NCBI GenBank assembly: GCA_016295245.1
Contig: JAEDLO010000047.1
Coordinates: 1 to 12,552, forward strand
Origin: Bacteroidales bacterium
GTDB lineage: Bacteria; Bacteroidota; Bacteroidia; Bacteroidales; UBA932
Direction: 5' to 3'
Length of the DNA stretch: 12,552 bases
Part shown: positions 7,083 through 12,552 of the stretch, one piece after another
How the letters are laid out: the number at the start of each line of letters is the position of its first letter
Numbering within the stretch: position 1 is the stretch's first letter
Position numbers and translations under genes: made by a program
Notes under the pieces: generated by a model
The model's database searches: none
The model's input: the letters and a program-made list of their open reading frames with translations, nothing else
What the model was told of the DNA's origin: nothing

Positions 7083-8261
7083 ATGGAAAAAACATGGAGA
7101 TGGTTTGGTCGAAATGACATCATCACGCTGGATGCACTTCGACAAATTGGGGTCGAAGGCATAGTCACGGCCCTTCACGAAATACCTAACGGCGAGGTTT
7201 GGAGCCGGGAAGCGATACGCAGCCTCAGGGAGGAAATAGAGGCCCACGGAATGAGATGGTCCGTGGTCGAGAGCCTTCCGGTCTGCGAGGAAATCAAGTA
7301 CGCAGGACCGCGTCGCGACGCTCTTATCGCCAATTACCGCGAAAGCCTCAAGCACCTCGGCCAGGAGGGAGTTCGTACGGTTTGCTACAATTTTATGCCG
7401 GTCATCGACTGGACCCGTACAGATTTCAACTACAAGTTGCCGGACGGCACGATGGCCCTCTACTTCGATTACGCCAAATTCGCCTACTTCGACATCTGCA
7501 TCCTCAAGAGGGAAGGTGCCGAGAAGGATTTCCCGGAGGAAATCGTCCGTAAGGTGAGGGAGATGGACAAGACTATGACCGAGCAGGACAAGCTCGAGCT
7601 CATCGACAATATCGTCATCAAGACCCAAGGCTTCGTGAACGGTCCTCTGGGCGAGGGTGAGAACTCTCCTGTGGAGCGCTTCAAGGAGCTGATGGTCCCT
7701 TACAAAAACGTCTCAAAAGACCAGCTGCGCGAGAATCTCAGGTACTTCCTCAGCTCGATAATGGATGTGTGCGACGAATACGACATCAATATGTGCATCC
7801 ATCCTGACGATCCGCCTATGCCGATTTTCGGCCTGCCGCGCATCATCTGCAACTCAGAGGATATCCGCTGGATGCTCTCCTGCGTGGACAATGTCCACAA
7901 CGGTCTGACCTTCTGCGGCGGTTCGCTCTCTGCGGGAGCCCATAACAACATCATCGAAATGGCGCGCGAGTTCGTGGACCGCACCCACTTCGTGCACGTG
8001 CGCAGCTGTGACCAGCTGGGCGGCGGCAACTTCGTGGAAGCGCCTCACCTCGGCGGCCAGAACGACATCGTCGAATTCGTCAGAATATTTGAATGCTGCC
8101 CGAGAAACATCCCTATGAGGGTGGATCACGGCAAGGCAATGCTCGGCGACGAGAATGTCGCCGGCTACAATCCGGGATACACCTTCCACGGACGTATGCT
8201 TGCCCTCGGTCAGGTCAGCGGCATAATGGCCGCAGTCCGCAAGTTCTGCAAGAAGGACTAA
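7083..8261 (+). CDS. uxuA: Mannonate dehydratase
   Basis: UxuA removes water from D-mannonate to give 2-keto-3-deoxygluconate, in the glucuronate branch of hexuronate breakdown; it is cytoplasmic. The 392-residue protein matches the family end to end, starting MEKTWRWFGRND and continuing with TALHEIPNGEVW and RTVCYNFMPVIDWTRTD. The expected metal-site residues are present: H240 in IHPDDPP (240-245), C278 in FCGGS, H305 in FVHVRS and D348 in MRVDHGK. I chose the ATG at 7083 over the in-frame TTG at 7074 because it matches the family N-terminus and the TTG sits inside the -7 box. No other hexuronate genes (uxaC, uxuB, kdgK) are in the window, so it appears to be transcribed alone. Its TAA overlaps the stop codon of the convergent TSCPD gene by 3 bases. 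Confidence 0.97.
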   Translation: MEKTWRWFGRNDIITLDALRQIGVEGIVTALHEIPNGEVWSREAIRSLREEIEAHGMRWSVVESLPVCEEIKYAGPRRDALIANYRESLKHLGQEGVRTVCYNFMPVIDWTRTDFNYKLPDGTMALYFDYAKFAYFDICILKREGAEKDFPEEIVRKVREMDKTMTEQDKLELIDNIVIKTQGFVNGPLGEGENSPVERFKELMVPYKNVSKDQLRENLRYFLSSIMDVCDEYDINMCIHPDDPPMPIFGLPRIICNSEDIRWMLSCVDNVHNGLTFCGGSLSAGAHNNIIEMAREFVDRTHFVHVRSCDQLGGGNFVEAPHLGGQNDIVEFVRIFECCPRNIPMRVDHGKAMLGDENVAGYNPGYTFHGRMLALGQVSGIMAAVRKFCKKD

Positions 8262-8662
8262 AGCTTCTCGAGTACCTTTGCGAGCTGGTCCGGGCAGGAT
8301 GTCGGACGCTTTCCGCAAGTAATGCCCTTTAGTCGGGAGATTGCCTCATCAACGGTCATACCTTTGATGAGGGCTCCTATGCCCTTGGCGTTGCCGTTGC
8401 AGCCCTTTGTATAGGCGACAGAATCGATGACCTCTCCCTTGAGCTGAATGTCTATACGGACTGAGCAGACTATCTTGCTCGGAACGGCGGTCACATAGCG
8501 GACGCCGTCGATGGTCTCGTCTTTCTCGATTGTGAAGTCAGAGCCGTCGTTTACAGCCGTTGTCTTTTCCTCAGGAGCCTTGGCGCCCTGCGGAGTCTGG
8601 GCCTGGGATACAGTTGAAATGGTGGCAGCCATAATGATTGCAGCTAGAAATTTGAGGTTCAT
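8258..8662 (-). CDS. Exported TSCPD-domain (four-cysteine) protein
   Basis: This 134-residue protein has two parts. Residues 1-21 look like a signal peptide (Lys4, hydrophobic run, cleavage at SQA before Gln22), followed by a polar linker to about residue 50. The C-terminal ~80 residues match the small four-Cys TSCPD family: VCS, KGCNGN, ITCGKRP and TSCPDQLAKVLE carry the four conserved cysteines. This domain is also found at the C-terminus of class II ribonucleotide reductases; stand-alone versions are usually about 80 residues, cytoplasmic, and of unknown function. An exported copy is therefore unusual. The frame can be extended upstream to 8794, but that would cross the promoter boxes and the ppa start; the ATG at 8660-8662 gives the signal peptide. 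There is no lipobox. It is a single gene, convergent with uxuA and divergent from ppa. Confidence 0.87.
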   Translation of the reverse strand: MNLKFLAAIIMAATISTVSQAQTPQGAKAPEEKTTAVNDGSDFTIEKDETIDGVRYVTAVPSKIVCSVRIDIQLKGEVIDSVAYTKGCNGNAKGIGALIKGMTVDEAISRLKGITCGKRPTSCPDQLAKVLEKL

Positions 8663-8689
8663 TGCTTGTACTTTGTTTGATTTCGGAGA

Positions 8690-8697
8690 CAAATATA
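8690..8697 (-). promoter_or_regulatory. Candidate -7 promoter box for the TSCPD gene
   Basis: The minus strand reads TATATTTG, an exact TAnnTTTG match, 27 nt before the ATG at 8662. It is one arm of a 10-bp inverted repeat whose other arm holds the ppa -7 box. Its -33 region would overlap the ppa box. Confidence 0.45.
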
Positions 8698-8719
8698 CGC
8701 GTTTTTGCAAGACATTTGG

Positions 8720-8727
8720 TATATTTG
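8720..8727 (+). promoter_or_regulatory. Candidate -7 promoter box for ppa
   Basis: TATATTTG matches TAnnTTTG exactly, 32 nt before the ATG at 8760. The nearest TTTG (8704-8707) is too close to be a standard -33 element. Confidence 0.45.
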
Positions 8728-8748
8728 TATTGACCACATAAATTAACC

Positions 8749-8752
8749 AGGA
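8749..8752 (+). promoter_or_regulatory. Possible Shine-Dalgarno site for ppa
   Basis: AGGA lies 7 nt before the ATG at 8760. It is the only well-placed Shine-Dalgarno-like site I noticed upstream of a gene in this window, and it fits a highly expressed housekeeping gene. Four bases can occur by chance. Confidence 0.35.
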
Positions 8753-8759
8753 AGCTATA

Positions 8760-9395
8760 ATGAAAGAGTCAGAACTCAAGGCGCTGAACCACAAGGCTCA
8801 TCCTTGGCACGGCATCAGCCTCGGTCCGAACTGTCCGGACGAAATCAGGGCGTTTATAGAAATCGTTCCCACAGACACCGTAAAATACGAAGTTGACAAG
8901 AAATCGGGCTATCTCTCGCTCGACAGGCCACAGAAATTCTCCAACATAGTTCCTTCCCTGTACGGTTTCATCCCGCGCAGCTATTGCGGCCAGAAGGTTG
9001 CCAATTTCACCAACGAGGCCATCGCCCGCTATGACGTAACGGGAGACGGCGACCCGCTCGACGTCTGCGTCCTCACCGAGAAGGACGTGACCCACGGAGA
9101 CATCATCGTCAAGTGCATCCCTATCGGCGGCATCAGGCTCCTGGACCACGACCAGGCGGACGACAAGATCATCGCCGTGCTCAAGAACGACGCCGTGTAC
9201 GGCCAGATTACCGATATGGACCAGCTGCCGATGGAGATTTCCAGGCGCCTTGTCCACTATTTCACGACCTACAAGGATATCCCGGGGGATTCAAAGAAGC
9301 GCACCAATTTCATCAGCCTCTACAACGCCAAGGTCGCAAAGGAGGTGATCCTCGCATCGATGGAGGATTACAAGGATTATGTAGAGAGTCTTTAG
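8760..9395 (+). CDS. ppa: Inorganic pyrophosphatase, family I
   Basis: This cytoplasmic Mg-dependent enzyme hydrolyses pyrophosphate to two phosphates and so pulls biosynthetic reactions forward. The 211-residue protein carries the family I signature DGDPLDVC, with D96, D98 and D101 as metal-binding acids. Other active-site positions are visible: E34 (FIEI), K42 and E44 (VKYE), R56 (DRPQKF), the DHDQADDKIIAV stretch and a late YKDIP. It is somewhat longer than the E. coli enzyme (176 residues), with an N-terminal extension containing HPWHGISLG, which I recall as normal for Bacteroidota homologues. The ATG at 8760 has a nearby AGGA and a -7 box upstream. It is monocistronic and is followed by a small hairpin and a convergent glycosidase gene. 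Confidence 0.96.
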   Translation: MKESELKALNHKAHPWHGISLGPNCPDEIRAFIEIVPTDTVKYEVDKKSGYLSLDRPQKFSNIVPSLYGFIPRSYCGQKVANFTNEAIARYDVTGDGDPLDVCVLTEKDVTHGDIIVKCIPIGGIRLLDHDQADDKIIAVLKNDAVYGQITDMDQLPMEISRRLVHYFTTYKDIPGDSKKRTNFISLYNAKVAKEVILASMEDYKDYVESL

Positions 9396-9401
9396 GCTTT
9401 A

Positions 9402-9429
9402 TGCAGGCTCAGGGCAAGGGCGGCCTGCA
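9402..9429. terminator. Weak hairpin between convergent ppa and glycosidase genes
   Basis: TGCAGGC at 9402-9408 pairs with GCCTGCA at 9423-9429, a 7-bp perfect stem with a 14-nt loop, in the 49-bp gap between two stop codons. It could serve both strands. There is no T-tract on either side, so it is a poor intrinsic terminator by the usual rules. Confidence 0.25.
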
Positions 9430-9444
9430 AGAGGGGTTTACGGC

Positions 9445-11136
9445 TTATTTCTGGAAGATTTCGGGGTATTCGTGGATGAAGTATGTCGGGGTGCAGCTCC
9501 AGGCGTGGCAGGCGCTGTTTTCGGCTATGGTGCCGTAAGGCGTGATGTACTCGTTGAGAGGGTCGTAGGCCTCCCAGAAGGTGTCTGCGCCCTTGAGCAG
9601 CATTCCGCCCCAGTAGTCGGTAAGATAGGCTTTCGCCTCATCGGCAAGGCCGCAGAGCAGCATCGCGTCGATAAGGTAGTGGGTGCCGTACGGGGTGCCC
9701 GGCATCACTGCGCCCCCGTCAGAAAGGGTGTTGCGGATGGCCGCGGCGCCTTCCTTGGCTCCGAGCACTCCCGCCTTTATCATCCAGGTCTGGGAGAGGA
9801 CGGACAGCTGGGCGTCCTTGCCGCTGAGGAAAACGCCCCTTTTGCGGTCATAGAGCTTCTGCCTTGCGGCACGCGACATCTTTTCGGCGATTGCGGGGTA
9901 ATCCCTAACCTGGTCGGTGCAGCCCAGCAGGCTCGCGAGCTCCCAGGTCTGGCGGAGCGCGAAAATCGTGGCGCCCTGCATAGCCGTGTCCACGTCCAGG
10001 CCGTCGCGCCAGTCGAAGAAGAGCCATATGTATTCCCCCTTGCGGTCCTTGTCGAAGATCCAGTCTTCGCCCACATAGCTCAGGGCTTCGCGAGTCTGCC
10101 TCTCGGCAACCTTCCAGAGTTCGCGCGCCGTTGTGTAGTCGCCCGTGTCCTTGAGATACTCCAGGAGGGTGGAGTTGAAGAGCAGGCTGTACGTAAGGCA
10201 AAGGGAGCCTATCTGGGCGTGCGGCTGCGGATGCTCCATTATGTTGCTCATCACCAGGCCGTCGCGGCTGCTCAGGCCGGCAAAGAGGTAGAGGCAGCGC
10301 TTCACGAGCTCGAAGTTGCGGAAGGAGTGGCGGTTTGCCAGGCTCTGGAGGTAGAGGTCGCCCACCCAGAGGCGGTGGTCACGCTTCGGGCCGTCCTCGA
10401 AGACGGTCTGCATACATTCGTGAAGGGTGCGGTTGGATACGCTCTCGATGCGGCGGATGATTTCAGGGCAGTCGTCGGACAGGGCGACGGCAGGCTCGCC
10501 TACCGATGATACGGCTGTCACGAAAGCATCGTCAATCGCGAAGTCGAAGTAAGGTGAGGCGCCTATGAGCTCTATCCTGACATATCTGAAGGCCACGCGG
10601 CGCGGCAGGGTGATATACTCGTCGAGGGTCTCGAAGGTGAGATACTCGTCCTGCATCCAGCCGCGGCTCATCACGCCCTGCCAGGGGTCGAGCGGGATGT
10701 TCATCTCGGCAGGGAGTTCTCCGAACATCAGCTTGATTCTGACCGGCGCGTCAGGCGTGCGGTCGAGAACCTTGGTGTGGAGGCTGAAGTAGCCGGTGAC
10801 GTGGGTGCCGAAGTCGAGGGTTATCTCCTTGACCTGCTTGAAACTGCGCTTGTAGAGCAGCTGCCCGGGGTCGCCCGCGTCTTCATAGCGCCAGCCCTGG
10901 AAGGCAGCGCTGTCCTTTACGGCTACAACGGCCCTCTGCGGGGCGAGCCGGGTCTTGATGAGTTCGGGCCTGGACTGCTCGGCCTTGAGCAGCCACAACT
11001 GCCTTTCGGCGGCGAAGATGTCCTCGGCGCCTTCGACCGTGCGGCTGACTTTCAGGACCTTGTCATCCTGAGGACGGGCAAGGCCGCATAGAGGGACAAG
11101 GAGCGCAAGCAGCGCAGAAATAATGAGTCTAGACAT
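9445..11136 (-). CDS. GH78-like (alpha-L-rhamnosidase-type) exported glycoside hydrolase
   Basis: This 563-residue protein has a signal peptide at 1-20 (cleavage after GLA) and is probably periplasmic. Residues ~75-215 form a beta-rich accessory region with KEITLDFGTHVTGYF, similar to the sandwich before GH78 catalytic domains. Residues ~220-563 look like an (alpha/alpha)6 barrel. The key motif DGPKRDHRLWVGD at 248-260 aligns with the GH78 DxPxRD/E...W.GD motif; D253 is the likely general acid. TFWEAYDP places a candidate catalytic base at E522, followed by SACHAWSCTP near the end as in the family. It is shorter than many GH78 enzymes, which carry extra sandwich domains. Rhamnosidase activity is inferred; related barrels act on other sugars. 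The ATG at 11134-11136 overlaps the end of ychF by 8 bp in another frame, so the two are probably cotranscribed. Confidence 0.75.
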   Translation of the reverse strand: MSRLIISALLALLVPLCGLARPQDDKVLKVSRTVEGAEDIFAAERQLWLLKAEQSRPELIKTRLAPQRAVVAVKDSAAFQGWRYEDAGDPGQLLYKRSFKQVKEITLDFGTHVTGYFSLHTKVLDRTPDAPVRIKLMFGELPAEMNIPLDPWQGVMSRGWMQDEYLTFETLDEYITLPRRVAFRYVRIELIGASPYFDFAIDDAFVTAVSSVGEPAVALSDDCPEIIRRIESVSNRTLHECMQTVFEDGPKRDHRLWVGDLYLQSLANRHSFRNFELVKRCLYLFAGLSSRDGLVMSNIMEHPQPHAQIGSLCLTYSLLFNSTLLEYLKDTGDYTTARELWKVAERQTREALSYVGEDWIFDKDRKGEYIWLFFDWRDGLDVDTAMQGATIFALRQTWELASLLGCTDQVRDYPAIAEKMSRAARQKLYDRKRGVFLSGKDAQLSVLSQTWMIKAGVLGAKEGAAAIRNTLSDGGAVMPGTPYGTHYLIDAMLLCGLADEAKAYLTDYWGGMLLKGADTFWEAYDPLNEYITPYGTIAENSACHAWSCTPTYFIHEYPEIFQK

Positions 11137-12229
11137 TAAAGAGGAAATGCATTATGTCGCCGTCCTGCACGACATATTCCTTGCCCTCGACACCCATCTT
11201 GCCGGCGGCACGGACGGCGGATTCTGTCTTGTAGTTGACAAAGTCTTCGTATTTGATCACCTCGGCGCGGATGAAGCCCTTCTCGAAGTCGGAGTGGATG
11301 ACGCCCGCCGCCTTCGGGGCCTTGTCGCCCTTGTGGATGGTCCAGGCGCGGCACTCGTCGCTGCCGGCGGTGAAGAAGGTCTGCAGGCCGAGCAGGTGGT
11401 AGGCACCCTGGATGAGGCGCACTACGCCCGACTCTTCGAGGCCCATCTCCTGAAGGAACATCTGGCGGTCCTCGTAGTCCTCCATCTCGGCGATTTCAGA
11501 CTCGGTGCGGGCGGAGATGATGAGGATTTCGGCGTTCTCGTCCTTGACGGCTTCGCGTACGGCATCGACATAGGCGTTACCGTTCACGGCAGATGCGTCA
11601 TCGACGTTGCAGACGTACATCACGGGCTTGCTCGTGAGCAGGAAGAGGTCGTGGGCGATGCTCTCCTCCTCGTCGTTGAGCAGCTTGACCGAGCGGCAGG
11701 ACTTGCCCTGCTCAAGGGCGGCCTTGTAGCGGAGGAGCAGGTCGGTGAGCTTCTTTGCGTCCTTGTCACCCGCCTTGGCGGCCTTCTGAGCCTTTGCGAG
11801 ACGTGCCTCAACGGTCTCGAGGTCCTTTATCTGGAGCTCGGTGTCAACGACTTCCTTGTCGCGCACGGGATCGACGCTGCCGTCAACGTGGACCACATTG
11901 CCGTCGTCGAAGCAGCGCAGAACGTGGAGGATGGCGTCAGTCTCGCGGATGTTGGCCAGGAACTGGTTGCCCAGACCTTCGCCGCGGCTCGCGCCCTTGA
12001 CCAGGCCCGCGATATCGACTATGTCCACAGTTGCAGGTATGGTCCTCTGAGGCTTGCAGATGTCGGACAGGACTTCAAGCCTCTTGTCGGGGACGTTGGT
12101 GGAGCCGAGGTTCGGCTCGATTGTACAGAAGGGGAAATTTGCGCTCTGGGCCTTGCCCGAGCTTACACAGTTGAAGAGGGTTGACTTGCCGACATTCGGA
12201 AGTCCTACTATTCCGCACTTTAATGACAT
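11129..12229 (-). CDS. ychF: Redox-regulated ATPase YchF (Obg-family)
   Basis: YchF is a conserved cytoplasmic P-loop protein of the Obg/OLA1 group that prefers ATP and associates with ribosomes. The 366-residue length is normal. The motifs are in order: G1 GLPNVGKST at 9-17, a switch region around FPFCTIEPN, and G3 DIAGLVKGAS at 72-81. A helical insertion follows at about 125-195, then the G4-equivalent NVDD at 208-211 and a C-terminal TGS-like domain at ~280-366 ending DGDIMHFLFNV. YchF proteins usually have Asn-x-x-Glu at G4; here Glu is replaced by Asp211, the residue that reads guanine in ordinary GTPases. The ATG at 12227-12229 gives the standard MSLKCGIVGLP start. It heads a two-gene transcript with the GH78-like gene, a pairing without an obvious functional reason. 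Confidence 0.97.
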   Translation of the reverse strand: MSLKCGIVGLPNVGKSTLFNCVSSGKAQSANFPFCTIEPNLGSTNVPDKRLEVLSDICKPQRTIPATVDIVDIAGLVKGASRGEGLGNQFLANIRETDAILHVLRCFDDGNVVHVDGSVDPVRDKEVVDTELQIKDLETVEARLAKAQKAAKAGDKDAKKLTDLLLRYKAALEQGKSCRSVKLLNDEEESIAHDLFLLTSKPVMYVCNVDDASAVNGNAYVDAVREAVKDENAEILIISARTESEIAEMEDYEDRQMFLQEMGLEESGVVRLIQGAYHLLGLQTFFTAGSDECRAWTIHKGDKAPKAAGVIHSDFEKGFIRAEVIKYEDFVNYKTESAVRAAGKMGVEGKEYVVQDGDIMHFLFNV

Positions 12230-12236
12230 ATCGCTA

Positions 12237-12267
12237 TTTGATTATTGCGCGAATTTAGTCATTTTTG
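12237..12267 (+). promoter_or_regulatory. Candidate -33/-7 promoter for the EEP-family gene
   Basis: TTTG at 12237-12240, a 19-nt spacer, then CATTTTTG at 12260-12267 (one mismatch to TAnnTTTG). This is the best-spaced -33/-7 pair in the window. The ATG at 12275 follows the box by 7 nt, so the transcript may be leaderless. Confidence 0.5.
12250..12257 (-). promoter_or_regulatory. Candidate -7 promoter box for ychF
   Basis: The minus strand reads TAAATTCG, one mismatch to TAnnTTTG, with TTTC 19 nt upstream (12277-12280) as a near-match -33 element. The ATG is 20 nt downstream. The -33 element would lie inside the start of the divergent nuclease gene. Confidence 0.35.
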
Positions 12268-12274
12268 GGGTACT

Positions 12275-12552
12275 ATGAAAACTCTTACTTCAACTGTGCT
12301 GGCTGCGCTCCTGCTGTCCGTCCCCGGCGTGGCCGCCCGCTGCCTTGAACCCCACGTTGCGGATTCGCTGATAGTGATGTTCTGGAATGTCGAAAACTTC
12401 TTCGACTGGACGGATTCGGGCTTTTCTTCCTCGGACGCGGAGTTCTCCGCCGAAGGAGCGCGGCGCTGGTCCCGCAGCCGCTTCAACGCCAAATGCAATG
12501 CCATCGCCAAGACGATTTTCGCCGCAGCCGACCGCTACGGCGCACTACCCGA
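12275..12552 (+). CDS. Exported endonuclease/exonuclease/phosphatase family protein, N-terminal part
   Basis: Only the first 92 residues are inside the window. Residues 1-21 form a signal peptide (MKTLTSTVLAALLLSVPGVAA). The mature start carries SLIVMFWNVENFFD at 31-44, the first strand and metal-site motif of the EEP superfamily (N38 is the conserved Asn of WNVEN). An FSAEGARRW segment and RFNAKCNAIAKTIF follow, as in Bacteroidota members of this group. By family, the enzyme hydrolyses phosphodiester or phosphomonoester bonds with Mg; the substrate cannot be told from this fragment. Export points to the periplasm or cell surface, for instance scavenging of extracellular nucleic acid, which is inference. 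The downstream catalytic His and Asp are outside the window. It is divergent from ychF across 45 bp. Confidence 0.85.
   Translation, partial: MKTLTSTVLAALLLSVPGVAARCLEPHVADSLIVMFWNVENFFDWTDSGFSSSDAEFSAEGARRWSRSRFNAKCNAIAKTIFAAADRYGALP

Larger units (their letters stand above)
8689..8728. repeat. 10-bp perfect inverted repeat containing two divergent -7 boxes
   Basis: ACAAATATAC at 8689-8698 and GTATATTTGT at 8719-8728 are exact inverted copies separated by 20 bp. Each arm contains one TATATTTG box directed outward. The symmetry could simply reflect two identical promoter boxes, or it could be a binding site for a dimeric regulator. Confidence 0.6.

Noticed and set aside
8663..8794. Extension of the TSCPD gene to a start at 8794
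   Set aside because: It would cross both promoter boxes and the ppa start codon, and would bury the signal peptide in the middle of the protein.
9402..9429. Hairpin after ppa as a firm intrinsic terminator
   Set aside because: The stem is only 7 bp with a 14-nt loop and no T-tract, so it is kept only as a weak candidate.
9472..10509. Long plus-strand open frame (345 codons) across the glycosidase gene
   Set aside because: It is antisense to a gene with a signal peptide and GH78-like motifs; its translation is Val/Ala/Glu-rich and low in complexity, typical of a GC-rich shadow frame.
11123..12184. Long plus-strand open frame (353 codons) across ychF
   Set aside because: It is the antisense shadow of ychF, which has every family motif.
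1..12552. Mobile elements, CRISPR arrays, tRNA or rRNA genes
   Set aside because: No transposase, integrase, direct-repeat array, tRNA-like cloverleaf or rRNA segment was seen on reading both strands.

Overview
The window looks like chromosomal DNA from a GC-rich member of the Bacteroidales (phylum Bacteroidota). The evidence is the set of protein types (DUF5106-like thioredoxin lipoprotein, CpXC protein, YeiH-type exporter, Bacteroidota-style UxuA and PPase), the near absence of Shine-Dalgarno sequences, and TAnnTTTG-type -7 promoter boxes in every divergent intergenic gap. An Alistipes-like or uncultured gut lineage is plausible, but I cannot name a genus. Coding density is very high. No stretch over 100 bp lacks a gene, and I see no tRNA, rRNA, insertion sequence, CRISPR array or phage gene.

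Layout. (1) 1-1804, minus: a thioredoxin-fold lipoprotein gene followed after 14 bp by galM, which runs off the left edge. (2) 1841-4777, plus: a 978-residue envelope protein joining an HExxH metallopeptidase domain, a propeller-like region and a C-terminal outer-membrane barrel. It is divergent from the lipoprotein gene across only 36 bp. (3) 4780-7015, minus: a tight three-gene operon of a YeiH-type exporter, a two-helix small membrane protein and a CpXC zinc-ribbon protein. (4) 7083-8261, plus: uxuA, mannonate dehydratase. (5) 8258-8662, minus: a TSCPD-domain protein carrying an export signal, unusual for that family; its stop codon overlaps that of uxuA. (6) 8760-9395, plus: ppa. (7) 9445-12229, minus: ychF followed by a GH78-like exported glycosidase whose start overlaps the ychF stop by 8 bp. 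(8) 12275 to the right edge, plus: the start of an exported endonuclease/exonuclease/phosphatase family protein.

How the genes relate. Most are housekeeping or carbohydrate genes. galM, uxuA and the GH78-like enzyme fit growth on host or plant glycans (galactose, hexuronates and possibly rhamnosides), but they are not one operon. Two parts stand out as poorly described: the peptidase-propeller-barrel protein and the yeiH/small membrane protein/CpXC operon. At the DNA level, the divergent gaps repeatedly place the start codon only 4-7 nt after a -7 box, which suggests leaderless or nearly leaderless transcripts. I found no defence, mobile or other clearly novel multi-gene system.
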